A DNA stretch of 64,000 nt from Fennellomyces sp. T-0311 (lineage: Eukaryota; Mucoromycota; Mucoromycetes; Mucorales; Lichtheimiaceae), in assembly GCA_025266875.1 (NCBI GenBank), contig JALLLT010000016.1, positions 62,001 through 126,000 on the forward strand. The letters run 5' to 3'. Made by a program: the position numbers and the translations under genes. This document shows, piece by piece, positions 22,771 to 35,385 of the stretch. Below the pieces are notes generated by a model. That model was not told where the DNA came from, made no database searches, and saw only the letters and a program-made list of their open reading frames with translations. Positions within the stretch are counted from its first letter, which is position 1. Each line of letters begins with the position of its first letter.

Positions 22771-24950
22771 GTCGGACTAAAGGGGGTATATTTATCGAAA
22801 GTGCGTTTTATGAGAAAGAAAAAGTAAGCTCCTGAACTCTCCGGTAAAATGGCTCGGCTGACCGGACGTTTCGCCCCGTTGCACGTGCCGCAACCCAAAT
22901 TTATGCGTTAGCCCGTTTGTATCTTTAAAGCCAAGTCGATACCTCTTTAAGCTTGTATACGGAAACGAATCTCCACTATAGATGGGAAATTGAATGCTTA
23001 CTGAAATTGGACAATCGGTTACCCGGTTATTCCATCGATCGATTAGAATTAATTCGGTTGCCAAGCAAAATTCGACCTCCTACCGTCGTGGCACAGACTT
23101 CATTTTAGGATGGTCCTGTGGCGCAAAAATTCGCTTTCAAAGACCTGGTATACCCAGTTATGGGAATTGGCTGAGATACTTTCTTATTTTAACGAACAGT
23201 AGCCAAGAACTGTCAGGAAAACCGGACTTTTCACCCATCCTGGAATCCGCCATGAAACGCCTTCTAAACTTTGATGCAAGGGGTACGTTTGTATATAAAA
23301 TTTTGAAATGGATTGGGTGACCCTTCTTTTTCTCCCAGAAAAGGTTACGACGATCCTTTTCTTTATTTATATGCGATTATGGTTTAAATAAGAACTTGAT
23401 AGCTTCTCTAACGATCCACATAGGGCCATCGTTAGTTCTATCCATCACCATAGTGAGAAGGTGGTAGTGGGATCCAACCCAGAATTATTGCTACGTAAAG
23501 ACTACTTCTAACATAGTCACATTGCTTATCCAACACTTGTCGTTGCATATCTTTGACCTAAAGACAAATATATTCCTGGTTTTAAGGGAATTCTGCTGTT
23601 TTTGAGCGGGATGATAATGTGTAGTAGCAGCTGCCAACATAACTATGAGCTTCTTATAGTACCCAAGTGCACAGCAGTAGTTAGGCACTCGAACTGATAA
23701 AATCTTTTGCTATCGGTGGCAGGCACAATTTTTTGATTTCTGAGCATATTTTCTACAAAAATTAGTCCAGTCAACAGTACATATCAGACGAGGACTTGAG
23801 CATTCCTCAATGTTCTTATTGTGTTTGCATTCACTATTTCAGTTTGAGTATTAGTCCATAATTATTTAATGCCCAGTTGTCGTATGTATTCTGCAACGGG
23901 AAGTTATGCAGGGTCATTAGAGAGAGTATGTATATGGCCCTGCAGTGAACTCGCCCATATGCATGTGGAAAAGGCTCGCTCAAAAACGAAGATGTTTATA
24001 TTATACTAACAAAAAGCAAATTATAGACTTCCTCTACAAGTAACTATTTATATGACATTGTTACTTAGAAGCCTGCATACAAGCAAGCACCAGACGACCA
24101 CGATAGTTATATGAATCATCAACGTGATAAACATAGTTGATGAGACTAGAGCATTAATCACATATGAAGTGCGAAGTCAGGACCTTGGGCGCATAGTCTA
24201 TGTATCATTGAGCTTGCAATAATAGTATATGCCGCAGAACTGGACACTAGGTCTTGCATTGCTGCATTGCATTGCTGCATTGCAATTCTGCCAACAGTTT
24301 CAGAGGTTTAAATCTCAGACCAAAAAAAACTTTTTCGGCAAAAGATATCAACCTTGAAAGATCATCGTGACCAGTGGCCTTCATTTTAATAATTATCAGC
24401 GATTACGAGTAGGTGTATATTGCCTCAGTAGGATCAATTGGAAAAAATATATGTTGCTATGCGCAGTGTTCATTCGCATAATTTTTGATTCATCAGCGGC
24501 AATTATGACAATAAGGTTTTTCTACATTCCAAAACACTGGACGGAGATCATAGCGTTCCAATTTAAGGGTGACTTGTGGTAAAAATGTGTTGCATCACGA
24601 TTCAGTCAGAGCATTGTAAAAGGAAACATATCAAGTATTGAATAGAGCCTTAAAGCTGACCAGTCATGATCCAATTTCGAAACGTACTACCGGGGCACCA
24701 GGATGAATGTTCCGTTGCTGCTATGTGTACTCACAGTAATTAGTTTCAGCTAATAAGGTTTCTCGTTCAAGTAACTTGGATATTACGTCGGTGGCGACCG
24801 CAACTGATATAGAAACCTGTTGTAACATGGGTTAAAGACATATTCAGTTTTATACCGGCGTCACACAAAATTAGAACAAAGCAACTTGTCCAGGTATAGA
24901 AAAAAGTTGGCCTTGCTGAAACGCGACCCTTTCCTTTTCCATAATAACCA
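22771..24950. other. Intergenic, nothing recognised apart from a microrepeat
   Basis: No credible gene. The only structure seen is two perfect 13-bp copies of CATTGCTGCATTG in tandem at 24257-24282. The last 100 bases may belong to the pseudogene that follows. Confidence 0.5.
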
Positions 24951-24954
24951 CAAT

Positions 24955-27089
24955 GTCGACATTACTGTTCAACGCAAAGCATGCAATCATGCTGGAGTTC
25001 GTGCAAGTGCAATGTCCAAACAACCAATGGCCGCATTTGTTTGACTAGGCTACCGAATCGTTTTGTTACAGGAGACTTTAACGGCATGATTGACAACACG
25101 ACGCGAGCTCTTTAAGATCTCGTGCAAAAGCTTGGTTTCGCTTACAAGAGTACGCGACGAAGCAAGAGTACGAGCACACGTTTGATAAGGCGCTTCAAGT
25201 GCTAAATCTTGTGCCAGGTTCATATTACGGTTTTCACCGCGCAGCACAGACCCATTTGATTCGTGGTGAGTTCGTCAAAGGATTCAAACTGTACTCTACA
25301 GGACTCAACGTTGTAGCACAGCAAGACGAGAATGAAGTACTACCCAAATTGGTCGACAAAATAACGCATACATTTAATCAGATCGCTACAGATTTCGGAA
25401 ACCGTTGGAAATATGAGAGGATATCTTTCCTTGCGACCACGTCGATCGAATCATTGCCAGCGGCACCCACGGGATATTTGCGCGTTGCTGGATTAATCCT
25501 GATGCAGCGTAAGTCTGAACAGGTAATCCGAGTTTACAATATAGGCATAGCCGCAGTTGATGATGAGAGCAAGCATTTGCTTCACGATCAAGGAGCCCGT
25601 GCAACACGAGAAACTAAAACGGGCGGCCCACATCGACTTTATCACAAACCTGCTCATCGAGATCGCTTTTCAGGTCGTTCGGCGCGCTGTTTGCGGTGCT
25701 GGTAATGATTTGATTTACAAATGCCCAATGATATCCAAGAGCTGTTGGAGAAATCGGTTCGTCCGCATAAATAGCTACACCGTGTTAAAAGTAACAATCC
25801 CTCCCCGCAAATTCATCAAAAGAGTGCAGTTTAGTAGTTTTTGAAAGACCTGGACGCGTCGAGCAATGAATGAAGCTTGTAGCAGCCAAGGAGTTTACAA
25901 GTCATTCTGTCTTTGGTAAGTATATCTTACAGCAGAGCGTAATGCATACTATTAGTCAAACGGATAGAAATAAATGGCACCATTATGCCTCATATAACAT
26001 ATTTCAGTCAAGCTTTTTCAAAAGCCAACTCGGCTTGTTTGACGCTGGATCTGAGTTATATGCTTCATGTTTTGGTGGCTATCCACATCTTATTGGAATC
26101 GTGCTTCAATCTCATGCATCTAGAATACTTTCCACTTGAAGACGAGGCTCGATTGGGTTCTGATTTGTCGCCCAAAAGGCCCACAAAGATCACACAACTC
26201 AAATGTTACAATTACTCCTTCTTTTACGACGACGTGTATTTTCATTATAAGGAGCTTACGTAGTTTTTAATGTTTGATTCCTCTGGAAGTAACCGGCTCC
26301 AGCATATCTCCTGAAGAATTAGAAGTAATCAGCGGCTGCTGTAATGAACTTTGAAGCCTTCAACATGGTCGCACCCGTTTCGAGTGGATAGAATACGAAG
26401 ATGTCGGAAGTCAAGGTCTCTCTACAGTGTTACCAGGGTTTGAAACCTGAACCCATTGCTGCACGAACGATACCACATCTCAACACTCTTCAAGAGTCAG
26501 AGTCTAAATATCCAACTAGCGAAAGCTACATGTTGGATAACTACGACCATGTTCAAAAGCGCGACTGGGGAACTTTCCTGATGTCGTCAGCACAGCACCC
26601 AGATATTTAACCCGCATAGTTGGGAAACCACTATTTAAATAAGTAATGAACCGAAGAGTACCCAGCCTCGGGGTCTATTTACTTAGCTATACGCAATTTA
26701 TGGGCCCATCCATCTTTTCTGCATTGAACAAGTTGCCAAACCTGCACCGACTGGAATTACACAAATGTAACCGTTTGACTAGATCAGGAATATGCGAATT
26801 TCTGGACAGGCTTCCGCAACTCCATACACTGGCTTTGATGGGAATGGAGATCGCGGATGATGAAATGCTTTTCTTGGTACTCAAGTTCAAATTACTACGA
26901 GTCTTGGTTATCGGCCAGCGCAACCATACTACATTCACTAGTATCAAGGATTATGTAATTAGCACCAAAGATATATACAGTACGCACGAATATCTTTCAT
27001 TCGACACAGAGTACGAGCCCATTGAGCGTACCATTAGGCGAATAGCTCATGCTTTTTCTCGCTTACAGATATTGCAATTGGGGAATTGA
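24955..27089 (+). pseudogene. Broken F-box/TPR/LRR-type gene
   Basis: Pieces of one architecture occur in order but in different frames. From about 25180 to 25590 a frame reads as tetratricopeptide-like helices (FDKALQVLNLVPGSYYGFHRAA, then AAPTGYLRVAGLILMQRKSEQVIRVYNIGI). A frame change follows near 25580, and an F-box-like segment (HIDFITNLLIEIAFQVV) appears at about 25630-25690 in another frame. Further on, 26401-26610 and 26646-27089 hold two frames, the second with leucine-rich repeats (LPNLHRLELHKCNRLT, LPQLHTLAL). Stops and frameshifts separate the parts and no set of introns repairs them all. Intact relatives would be substrate adaptors of SCF ubiquitin ligases, a large family in Mucoromycota. 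Confidence 0.55.
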
Positions 27090-28659
27090 AGGGTGCTCTT
27101 GGTAACTCTGGTAATCCTCATCATCGTGATATGACAAAAGTGTGCTAAAAAGTCTCAGCAAGTGTTTAAATGAAATAGAGCAACAGAAGTATCGGTTTTC
27201 CGTGACGGTTTCAATAGGCCATTATAATGTGATTGCTTAGTCTGTAAGTCCAGTTATTCATCATTACGTAAGTCTCCCCATTAGTTCTGCTAAGAATATT
27301 ATCACGCAACGCTAATCCACCTTCTCCCGCCTTTGCATTTCTAACTGGTTCTTGAAAAAAAGGGTAGAGTAAGCTTGATACGCATTGGAATATTGATCAC
27401 CTTATCTTAACAACACGCGCTATTAGTTTGCTGGGAATACTATGTCAATTGACCTGAGTCAGTTCAATTTTGACGTATATATAATTACACAACAGCAATA
27501 GTAGGAATGGGGAATCAATGGAAGATCCCGTGGGAAATACACGATAGCCAACTCGAATGAGGTAGCGATCGGCGTGAACGGAAGATCCAGCCGCGGCTAC
27601 AATAGTTAAACAGACACGACCGATAAAAACACGCGAGGTCAACGGTCATATTAAGCCATTTGAAACAAGTCGCACAGAATCATAATCATGCCAGACATGC
27701 ACCGTCGTCGTAAGGGAATTTAAGATTAAAGTGAAGTTTTGTATCGGGACGCATAACAAAATTAACGAACTACTGTCTTTCCATCAATACCATGCGCTTC
27801 ATAAAGTTCGATAAAAGGTATGTACTATAGGAAAAGAGCACTTCATTATAGGCCAAAGTAATATGAGAAAAAGAAAGTCTTCGAATGCCAAGAGTAAAAC
27901 ATGCAAGCGTTAATGTTTTCCAAAGTTTAATGATATTTTCCATATCGAACAATTTTGTGTTCACCGTCGATGTGTTCCAGATCTTCTCAGATTAACGTGA
28001 TGTACCTAGTGTTCCCCTTATTCTACTTGCCAATGTGAGAAACAAGCATGGTTTTTTCCATAACAGTTGTTCTGGAACACAAGAAAATTCAAAAGTCAGA
28101 TTTTTTTGGCTCGTGTTTTTCGAAGCTTCCAGTTATGAACGAAAAATCGAGAATTCTTTGAGTAAGCAAAAAGTAATATTTATTAACTTAATTTGCCTTG
28201 TGAATATCACACAAAAAAGAGTGCATATGGTACGATGGTATTGTTATGGGTCAATCCGTTAAAGATTGGCTTTTTTTGAAAGGAAAATAGGCAACGGAGT
28301 TTGCTCACATGATGGAAAACTAGGAAAATTTAATCGAAAAAGTACTTCTGGTGGTCGACTAATTGTCCAAACATGGGTAAAAAAAAGAATGAGAGGGAAA
28401 CTAAACCAAAACGCCCCATCCAAAGAAAAAGGAATAGAATTATGATCCGAAATAACGTAACATAATAGTTGGCAGAAGCGATATCAGCAAGGAGGAAAAC
28501 ACGAAAAAAGAAATTTAAATGCTAGGAAAACGAGATTTTCCTGTACAACGATGAAGTGGTAGGAAAGCAAAAGCATGAAATTTTACATAAAAATATAGCC
28601 TGGTACCAGCGTGTACGACTCTCTTCTTCTTCTTCTCTCCCTCTTTTACCCTCAGTACA
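27090..28659. other. Intergenic; promoter of the first cysteine-rich gene at the end
   Basis: No credible coding frame. The last 70 bases carry an AT-rich block (ATAAAAATATA) and a CT-rich leader directly before the ATG at 28660. The second gene of the pair also has a CT-rich leader. Confidence 0.5.
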
Positions 28660-28959
28660 ATGCATGCAACACTTGTTTTACTTGGCCTATTCCTTTTCCA
28701 AATCTCATCATTCGCGTTTGAGCTATCCGGCAATGGGTTCTGCGATATAGAAGGAGATTCATCAGCTTGTGCGAGCGCGTGCACAATGCTTCATGGACAA
28801 AACGGCATCTGCGTATATGACAGCTGTTATTGCACAGACGTCGAGGTCGGGAGTTGCAGTGACGACGATGACCATGAAGATTGTAATACCATTTGTCAAG
28901 ACATGTCATCCAACCTAGTTGGCGTTTGTATGCAAGGTCAATGCAGCTGCTTATCTTAA
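28660..28959 (+). CDS. Secreted protein with two CS-alpha-beta-like (defensin-like) modules, copy 1
   Basis: The 99-residue product starts with a clear signal peptide (MHATLVLLGLFLFQISSFAF). The mature part has twelve cysteines in two modules. Module 1 (residues 28-58) has spacing C-x8-C-x3-C-x9-C-x4-C-x-C. Module 2 (66-97) has C-x8-C-x3-C-x10-C-x4-C-x-C. C-x3-C followed by C-x-C, with GIC or GVC at the fourth cysteine, is the cysteine-stabilised alpha-beta pattern of defensins and related peptides (six cysteines, three disulfides). Module 2 is very acidic (SDDDDHED). No intron is needed. It may be antimicrobial, a self-signalling peptide or a host-directed effector; sequence alone does not decide. 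The next gene downstream is a diverged paralogue. Confidence 0.75.
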   Translation: MHATLVLLGLFLFQISSFAFELSGNGFCDIEGDSSACASACTMLHGQNGICVYDSCYCTDVEVGSCSDDDDHEDCNTICQDMSSNLVGVCMQGQCSCLS

Positions 28960-29189
28960 TCCCATTACTCTTTAAAAAAACATACCATTTTGTATATACA
29001 CACTTAATTGTAATCAACTCTATCGGCTTTCTAAATGGCCCTAATCGTGTTATTAAAAATTACTTTTCTGAAAGCACATGTTTTTTAAGTTTGGGAGTTA
29101 AAGGGATGTTTATCCATTATAATCATTATCCGTGCTTTCGCTGTTGGTCAACTTCATCTCTTCTCTCTCTTTTTCTACTTTTCAACATT

Positions 29190-29480
29190 ATGCACATTTT
29201 TGGTTTGTTTTGTTACATTGCTACGCTTTGTCTCCTTTCTTCAGCAAGTCCAACGAACAAGCAATGTCGTAATTATACCGAACAAGAAAGTTGTCGTAAA
29301 TCATGCGAAAGCCAAGTATTGCAACCCGTATGCATCGACCAACAATGCATTTGTACCACCATCGGTGACCACGATTGTACATTGGACAAAAGTTTAGCTT
29401 GCAAAGCATTTTGTAAAGAGATTAAGCAAACCTTTGTCGGATGCGATAAAGACGAATGTATATGCAATCCAACAAATTAA
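29190..29480 (+). CDS. Secreted protein with two CS-alpha-beta-like modules, copy 2
   Basis: The ATG at 29190 (96 aa) is chosen because it begins a signal peptide (MHIFGLFCYIATLCLLSSAS); the frame is open further upstream but without protein-like sequence. Two modules follow: residues 26-55 with C-x8-C-x3-C-x8-C-x4-C-x-C and residues 63-92 with C-x7-C-x3-C-x9-C-x4-C-x-C. The layout equals that of the gene 230 bp upstream on the same strand, but few other residues match, so the duplication is old or the pair is under fast diversification. Charge differs: this copy is mixed, with basic RKS and CKAFCKE segments, whereas copy 1 is acidic. Confidence 0.75.
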   Translation: MHIFGLFCYIATLCLLSSASPTNKQCRNYTEQESCRKSCESQVLQPVCIDQQCICTTIGDHDCTLDKSLACKAFCKEIKQTFVGCDKDECICNPTN

Positions 29481-29635
29481 AATAAGTTGTGTTCATCATC
29501 GGGCAGTGAAAATAGGGTCCACAGGGATTATAGGGAGCGAAAAAAAGATCGAGAGAAAAATGATTAGTTTATTGGGAAAAAAAAGAGAATACGCAAACAA
29601 ATAAAAGGAGTGTATGTGCTGGAAAATTACAACAA

Positions 29636-31165
29636 TCATGAGCGATATACATCATATTGCTGAGGTTTCTGGAGAGATAATGATTCTACGGTTACGACGG
29701 ATGGACGACGTCTTTCATCAGCAACGGGAGGTGATATGCTAAAATCCGGCATCAAAGAGCCAGAGGAATAGCGATGTTCAATAGGGTAGTAGTCCCGGCT
29801 GGATGAAGTATTATAAGCTGCAGTAGTAGATGATGATGAATATCCGAATGATGATTGGGTAAGTGTATCTGAAGGATTGTGAGGTCCAAGCATTGCTTGT
29901 GGTGCTGGTGATAACGGTGATAGATTATTAGAATGATCATAGTCCCAGCCTTGATTATATGTTGTGCTTATATGCGAAGGAGTTGACAATGGTAACATGG
30001 GCGGTGATGTACTGTAGAAGTAATCCTGCTGACGGTGAGGCGGTGGTGGTGGTGGCATCTCTACTGTCATTGCATTTGTGGCCGCCATTGAATCAAACAA
30101 TTCAATTTTATCCATACGAGGAACCATGGGTAACAAGGACAGCTGCGGATAATTATTGCTGCTGTAGTTGTGATGATAAGGGAGTTCCGGGCCGGTATCG
30201 TAGTATTGCGTGGATGCCCGTTTTCCAAATGACGAAGTTGTTTGGCTATCAAAAGACACATCGGACCGTGGTTGATACGGATTATAATGAAGTGAGCCGT
30301 GGCGAAGGTGTGGAGGGGGTACAGGTACGATGGGTAGACTCGAGGAGCGGAGTGAAGGTGGAGGCTCTGGAATGTAACGGCCCCATTTCGGCTCCTTTGC
30401 CGGAGCTACTGCCACCATCGATGGTTTCACTGCTGGTTTGGCCCATACAGCAAGACATGCCAATAGTATCCAAAACATGCAAGCAAAGGCAGCTAACAAC
30501 CAAGTTCCATCTGACATGACACATCTATACTTAGATCGTTAGATTGACCCCTTCCATTATATATTGAAGAATTGAGAAATAAAAAAAAAGCATACCGTTG
30601 ATAAAGTAAGGGATAATATGAATCTGTATGGGAGTCCAATACTGTGCATGATTGGAACAGACTGGTATGAGGGCGGTCGAATTTGACAGTACCCGCCGTC
30701 CAGGGCTCCGGTCCGCCGACAAATACATCCGTTATAAGCGATGTTAATAATGGCAATACGTTTAGTATGCCGAGAAACTTGTCGCCTCGGAGGATATGCG
30801 CCTTTTTGCAGCAACACGCATGAACGCAAACGGCAGCTCCGCTTACAGTTGAAATCGAGAGGGCAATGTACCATGAGAGATACTGCATATAATGCTACCG
30901 TTAGTCTAACATGCATTTTTTTTTGACGTGGTGGTTGCTTTCTTTTTACCTGCCAATGTCCTGCACTGATCCAGCTTGGAATTTGGGCCTAATGGTTTAC
31001 GAAACTCGGGTTATTATTGATATTGATAGGTTCGAGTTTCTCTTATGCTACCTTTTCTTGATAAAGCGATAGTAACAGGCACTGAGTTACATGACACGCA
31101 AGCGCAAGGATGCTGGTCAAGAAGACCAGGAAGCGCACGGCATTAATAAAATATACTATCCGCAT
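29636..31165 (-). CDS. MARVEL-like four-helix membrane protein with long Pro/Ser/Tyr-rich tail
   Basis: Four deduced exons (31165-31052, 30988-30950, 30882-30596, 30524-29636) give 442 residues. Helices lie near residues 10-32 (RFLVFLTSILALACHV), 52-75 (YLSWYIALSISTVSG), 87-107 (LGILNVLPLLTSLITDVFVG) and 153-174 (GTWLLAAFACMFWILLACL). The extracellular loops are short. This four-helix arrangement, with a final GTW-LLAAFA...W segment, is typical of fungal MARVEL-domain proteins of the plasma membrane. The remaining 265 residues form a cytosolic, low-complexity tail rich in Pro, Ser, Tyr and His (PPPPPPHRQQDY). A role in membrane domains or trafficking is inference. Confidence 0.75.
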
Positions 31166-31473
31166 ATCACAAAAGAATAATGCGTCTGATGTATTAGAAC
31201 ATAGAAGTAATAAGTAATAGAGAGAAAAGAAGAGGGAAATAATGCGCGTTAAAAGGGAAGGTTGTTGATGCTGATTCGCCTATGGTACATATAAATAAGG
31301 AGCAAAAGGCGAACGACACTGAAATAAAGGGGAGGGGTAACTGAGCAACTCCTTTTCGTGTGTTCTTTTATCTTATCCGGTGCAAGCCCCTCCCAACTAT
31401 TCTGCTGTTGCCTATAGACACATCATTCTATCGCTTGCGCAGCTCCCTGTCTCTAATATTTACAATATATAAA
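31166..31473. other. Short intergenic gap
   Basis: About 310 bases between the start of the MARVEL-like gene and the XPA stop. It holds the promoter of the former and the 3' UTR of the latter. Nothing else was seen. Confidence 0.5.
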
Positions 31474-32578
31474 TCACAGCTCCTCAGATTCGACGGTTAA
31501 TCCGCACTCTTGACAAGTCTCTGTCGTCACTCCCGTATCGGGATCATCAACAGGTGTACCAAACACATGCTTATGCGGTCCTTGTTGTCTTTTCCTTTCC
31601 CAATTACTAGTCATCGTTCTCCTCCTAAGATCTGAAAAAACAATTCTGCATGTGAGTCTCTTCTTTTGTCTCTCAGTCTCCCCGAACATTACCTGCCAAC
31701 TTTTCCTTGAACTTCTTGTCTTTTTTGTCCTTCTTCTGTGCCTCACGTCGCTCGTATTCTGCATCCAGTCCTTCCTCGCTTCCCCACTTCTTGAACGCAT
31801 ATTCTTCCACCTGTTGCGAGTTACCCAGGTGCACCCACTGTGAAATGCAAGCCTTACCATGTAGCGAACGTACAGCATCATGTTATTCCATGTTGACTTG
31901 CGAGGATTCGGTTTTGACCAGTGCGGAAGCAGCTCGGTATCCCGCAGTTCGGCTATTTCAGTCGTTAGTTTCTTACTTTCGCAAAGGTGCTCGTACACAT
32001 ACGATCTGTCAACAGGTAATCCTGCATGGATAAAGTCAGTGACGTTCTGCAAGGAATATTTCCCCCGAACTAACCTCTTTTGCTTCGGTCTTTGTGATTA
32101 AGCTGTAACGCTCCGGGTACTTTTCTTTGCATGCGGGGCAAACGGATATCTTAAACACCTGGTAAAAGATGGGATCCACATCCATGGACTGACAATCGCG
32201 ACATTTCGGATTTTCAGACGGATCTGCTGATATGGCTACAAAACAAGGAGTGAATTGAGCATGCGATCCTCAACTATACACAGCGATCGAAAACAATTTA
32301 CGAATGAATGGTGAAAGTTTCGTCGCTTGTTCTTTTCGAGCTTGAACAAGCTGGTCTTCTTTGGATTCCTCGACGAGAAAGCCGCCTTTGGAATCGACCA
32401 TTGTGCTTAAATCGTATTCATAGTACTTTGTCCAACGGGCACGCTTTGGTAAAGGCTTTTGTTGTTGGTCATTGCGATCTTGAGTTTCGTTGGTCGCTTT
32501 TCGTTTCAGTTTCTCGAGTGCCTTTGCTTTGTTTTCCTCAATACGTTGCTTTTGTTCAGGCGTTAAAGAGCTAGACAT
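31474..32578 (-). CDS. RAD14: DNA damage recognition protein XPA/Rad14
   Basis: Six deduced exons (32578-32302, 32235-32075, 32021-32003, 31952-31858, 31810-31693, 31631-31474; the third only 19 nt) give 275 residues, as in human XPA (273). The zinc finger has Cys104, 107, 125 and 128 (C-x2-C-x17-C-x2-C). The family blocks YYEYDLSTMVDSKGGFL, ITKTEAKEDYLLTDPEL and the basic FKKWGSEEGL helix follow. The end (HKHVFG...TCQECG) matches the part of XPA that contacts TFIIH. It verifies damage and scaffolds nucleotide excision repair in the nucleus. It starts 89 bp after the stop of the uL16 gene on the same strand, so its promoter is very compact. Confidence 0.94.
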
Positions 32579-32667
32579 CTTTCTTTTTATTTGGCAGAAG
32601 TCTAAACTGGCAAAAATAACGTCTGCATGGATTTTTATCATTTTGTCTCAGCGCCGCAGCACGCACT

Positions 32668-33923
<1,256 letters not shown>

Positions 33924-34528
33924 ATGAAACTGTCTCCCTATCCTCGTTTAGTGCTTCTAGCGGGTCTACACGCTCGATTGTAAAAATTATAGTAGACCTG
34001 CTCATACAAGTGTATGTAACATTTGAAAATATAAAGCGAGTGGTCCCTGATGGACGCTACGATGTAACTGTGCATATCAAAACAAGCACAAGTGCGGAAA
34101 TTCGACTTTATCAGCAAAGAAACTTGATAGTAAGTTTAGACTTTGTATAGCACCTTCATCGTGGATTAACTTAAGCAAGGTAAGGCAGTTTTTACACAGT
34201 CATGAGTAAATCCTGGCCAAATGTGACCTCGACGCTTCTGTTTGCTGAGGATGACCTTTTCGATATTGGTCGTGTATACACATTTCAGTGGTAAGGAAGG
34301 CTGATTGGTCTATATTGAAAGAAGTTCACAGCTAGTAAGGTTTCGTGATAAAGCAACTTACACAGGTTATCCTATGCAACCCTACACATGGAAAATACTA
34401 ATTTACTTTTCATATGGACTCGCGTACTAACAATTGCTAGTTCGCTAGAGGTACAAGTTGATTTCATACAGGTATATCGAAAAGAGCGAATCGGTGAGGA
34501 TGAACCAGAATCCGATGCTACTGCCTAG
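33924..34528 (+). other. Unresolved small spliced gene or recent pseudogene
   Basis: Three exon-like blocks follow one another. Block A starts MKLSPYPRLVLLA at 33924; a 47-nt intron (33964-34010) joins it to a beta-strand-like stretch (RVVPDGRYDVTVHIKTSTS) ending at a GTAAGT donor at 34130. Block B runs from about 34201 to 34290 (SWPNVTSTLLFAEDDLFDIGRVYTFQW), joined in phase by a 75-nt intron to block C (34366-34528), which stays open to a TAG. Blocks B and C fit well; A to B does not keep frame with any AG I can see. Either the A donor is different or a frameshift has broken the gene. The fold looks beta-rich, and I do not recognise it with confidence. Confidence 0.35.
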
Positions 34529-34704
34529 ACTAGATTGATCACTTTCAATGTCACTGAGCAAGCAGTTTAGTGTGGAGAGAATATACTCTTCCAAGTGTAT
34601 ATCATCTCTCCTCCATATAATGCATTGGATAAAAACAAGTTCGTTGTAAAAAGTGTAACAACCTTTTATTTTTTTTTATCGCGGTTTAGCTAAAACGAAA
34701 AAGC

Positions 34705-35385
34705 TTACTCGCGACGGCCACGACCTAGAGAATTCCCCGATTTAGATACTCATCCCTCGAAGTCAAATCAATGCAAACTTACCGAAACCACCACGGAATT
34801 CGGGCTTGAAGTCACCACCAGCACCTTCCTTGCGGCGGTAGTCATCGCGGTCACCACGGGGTCCACGGCCCTCACGACCTTCACCACCGACTAATACAAC
34901 CACTAATCAATATCTCCTTTGTTTTCATGCAATCACATTCATCACTTACAGGCACGACGGGGAGCAGCGGGGCGAGCAGACTTCTTCAAGGTAGCGGGAA
35001 CGATCTCCTGGGGCAAGTGAAGGTCTAATTTTGTGGTTAATGAACCGTTACTAGGATGCACGGTGCTTCCTTTTTGCTTACATTCACGGAGATAGTCGAT
35101 ACCCTCATCGGTGAGGGTGTAGTAGTAGTACTGCCACGAGAATTGGGTCTTGACGTAACCCTTGGAAGTCAAGGACTGCATCATCTTGATGACCTCAAGG
35201 TTGGGAACATCGATATCGGGGTGCTTAGGAAGGTTGAAGTCCTTGGCAGCGACAAGAGCACCGTCTATAATTGATTTTTTTAAATGTTACTGAGAATGTT
35301 CGTGTGTATAAAATGAGCGCTGTGTTGTCGTACCCTTGAAGAGAGCCTCGTAAATGGCCTTTCTGTTCTGCTTTTGAACGAGCAT
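34705..35385 (-). CDS. RPS10: 40S ribosomal protein S10 (eS10)
   Basis: Five exons (35385-35334, 35264-35082, 35024-34950, 34890-34783, 34724-34705) encode 145 residues. It starts [17 protein letters not shown] and contains the winged-helix core [18 protein letters not shown] and [18 protein letters not shown], then [12 protein letters not shown] and a Gly/Arg-rich tail ending GRGRRE. eS10 sits on the beak of the small subunit near the mRNA entry. The last coding exon is only 20 nt. Arg-Gly repeats in the tail are typical methylation targets. Confidence 0.96.
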
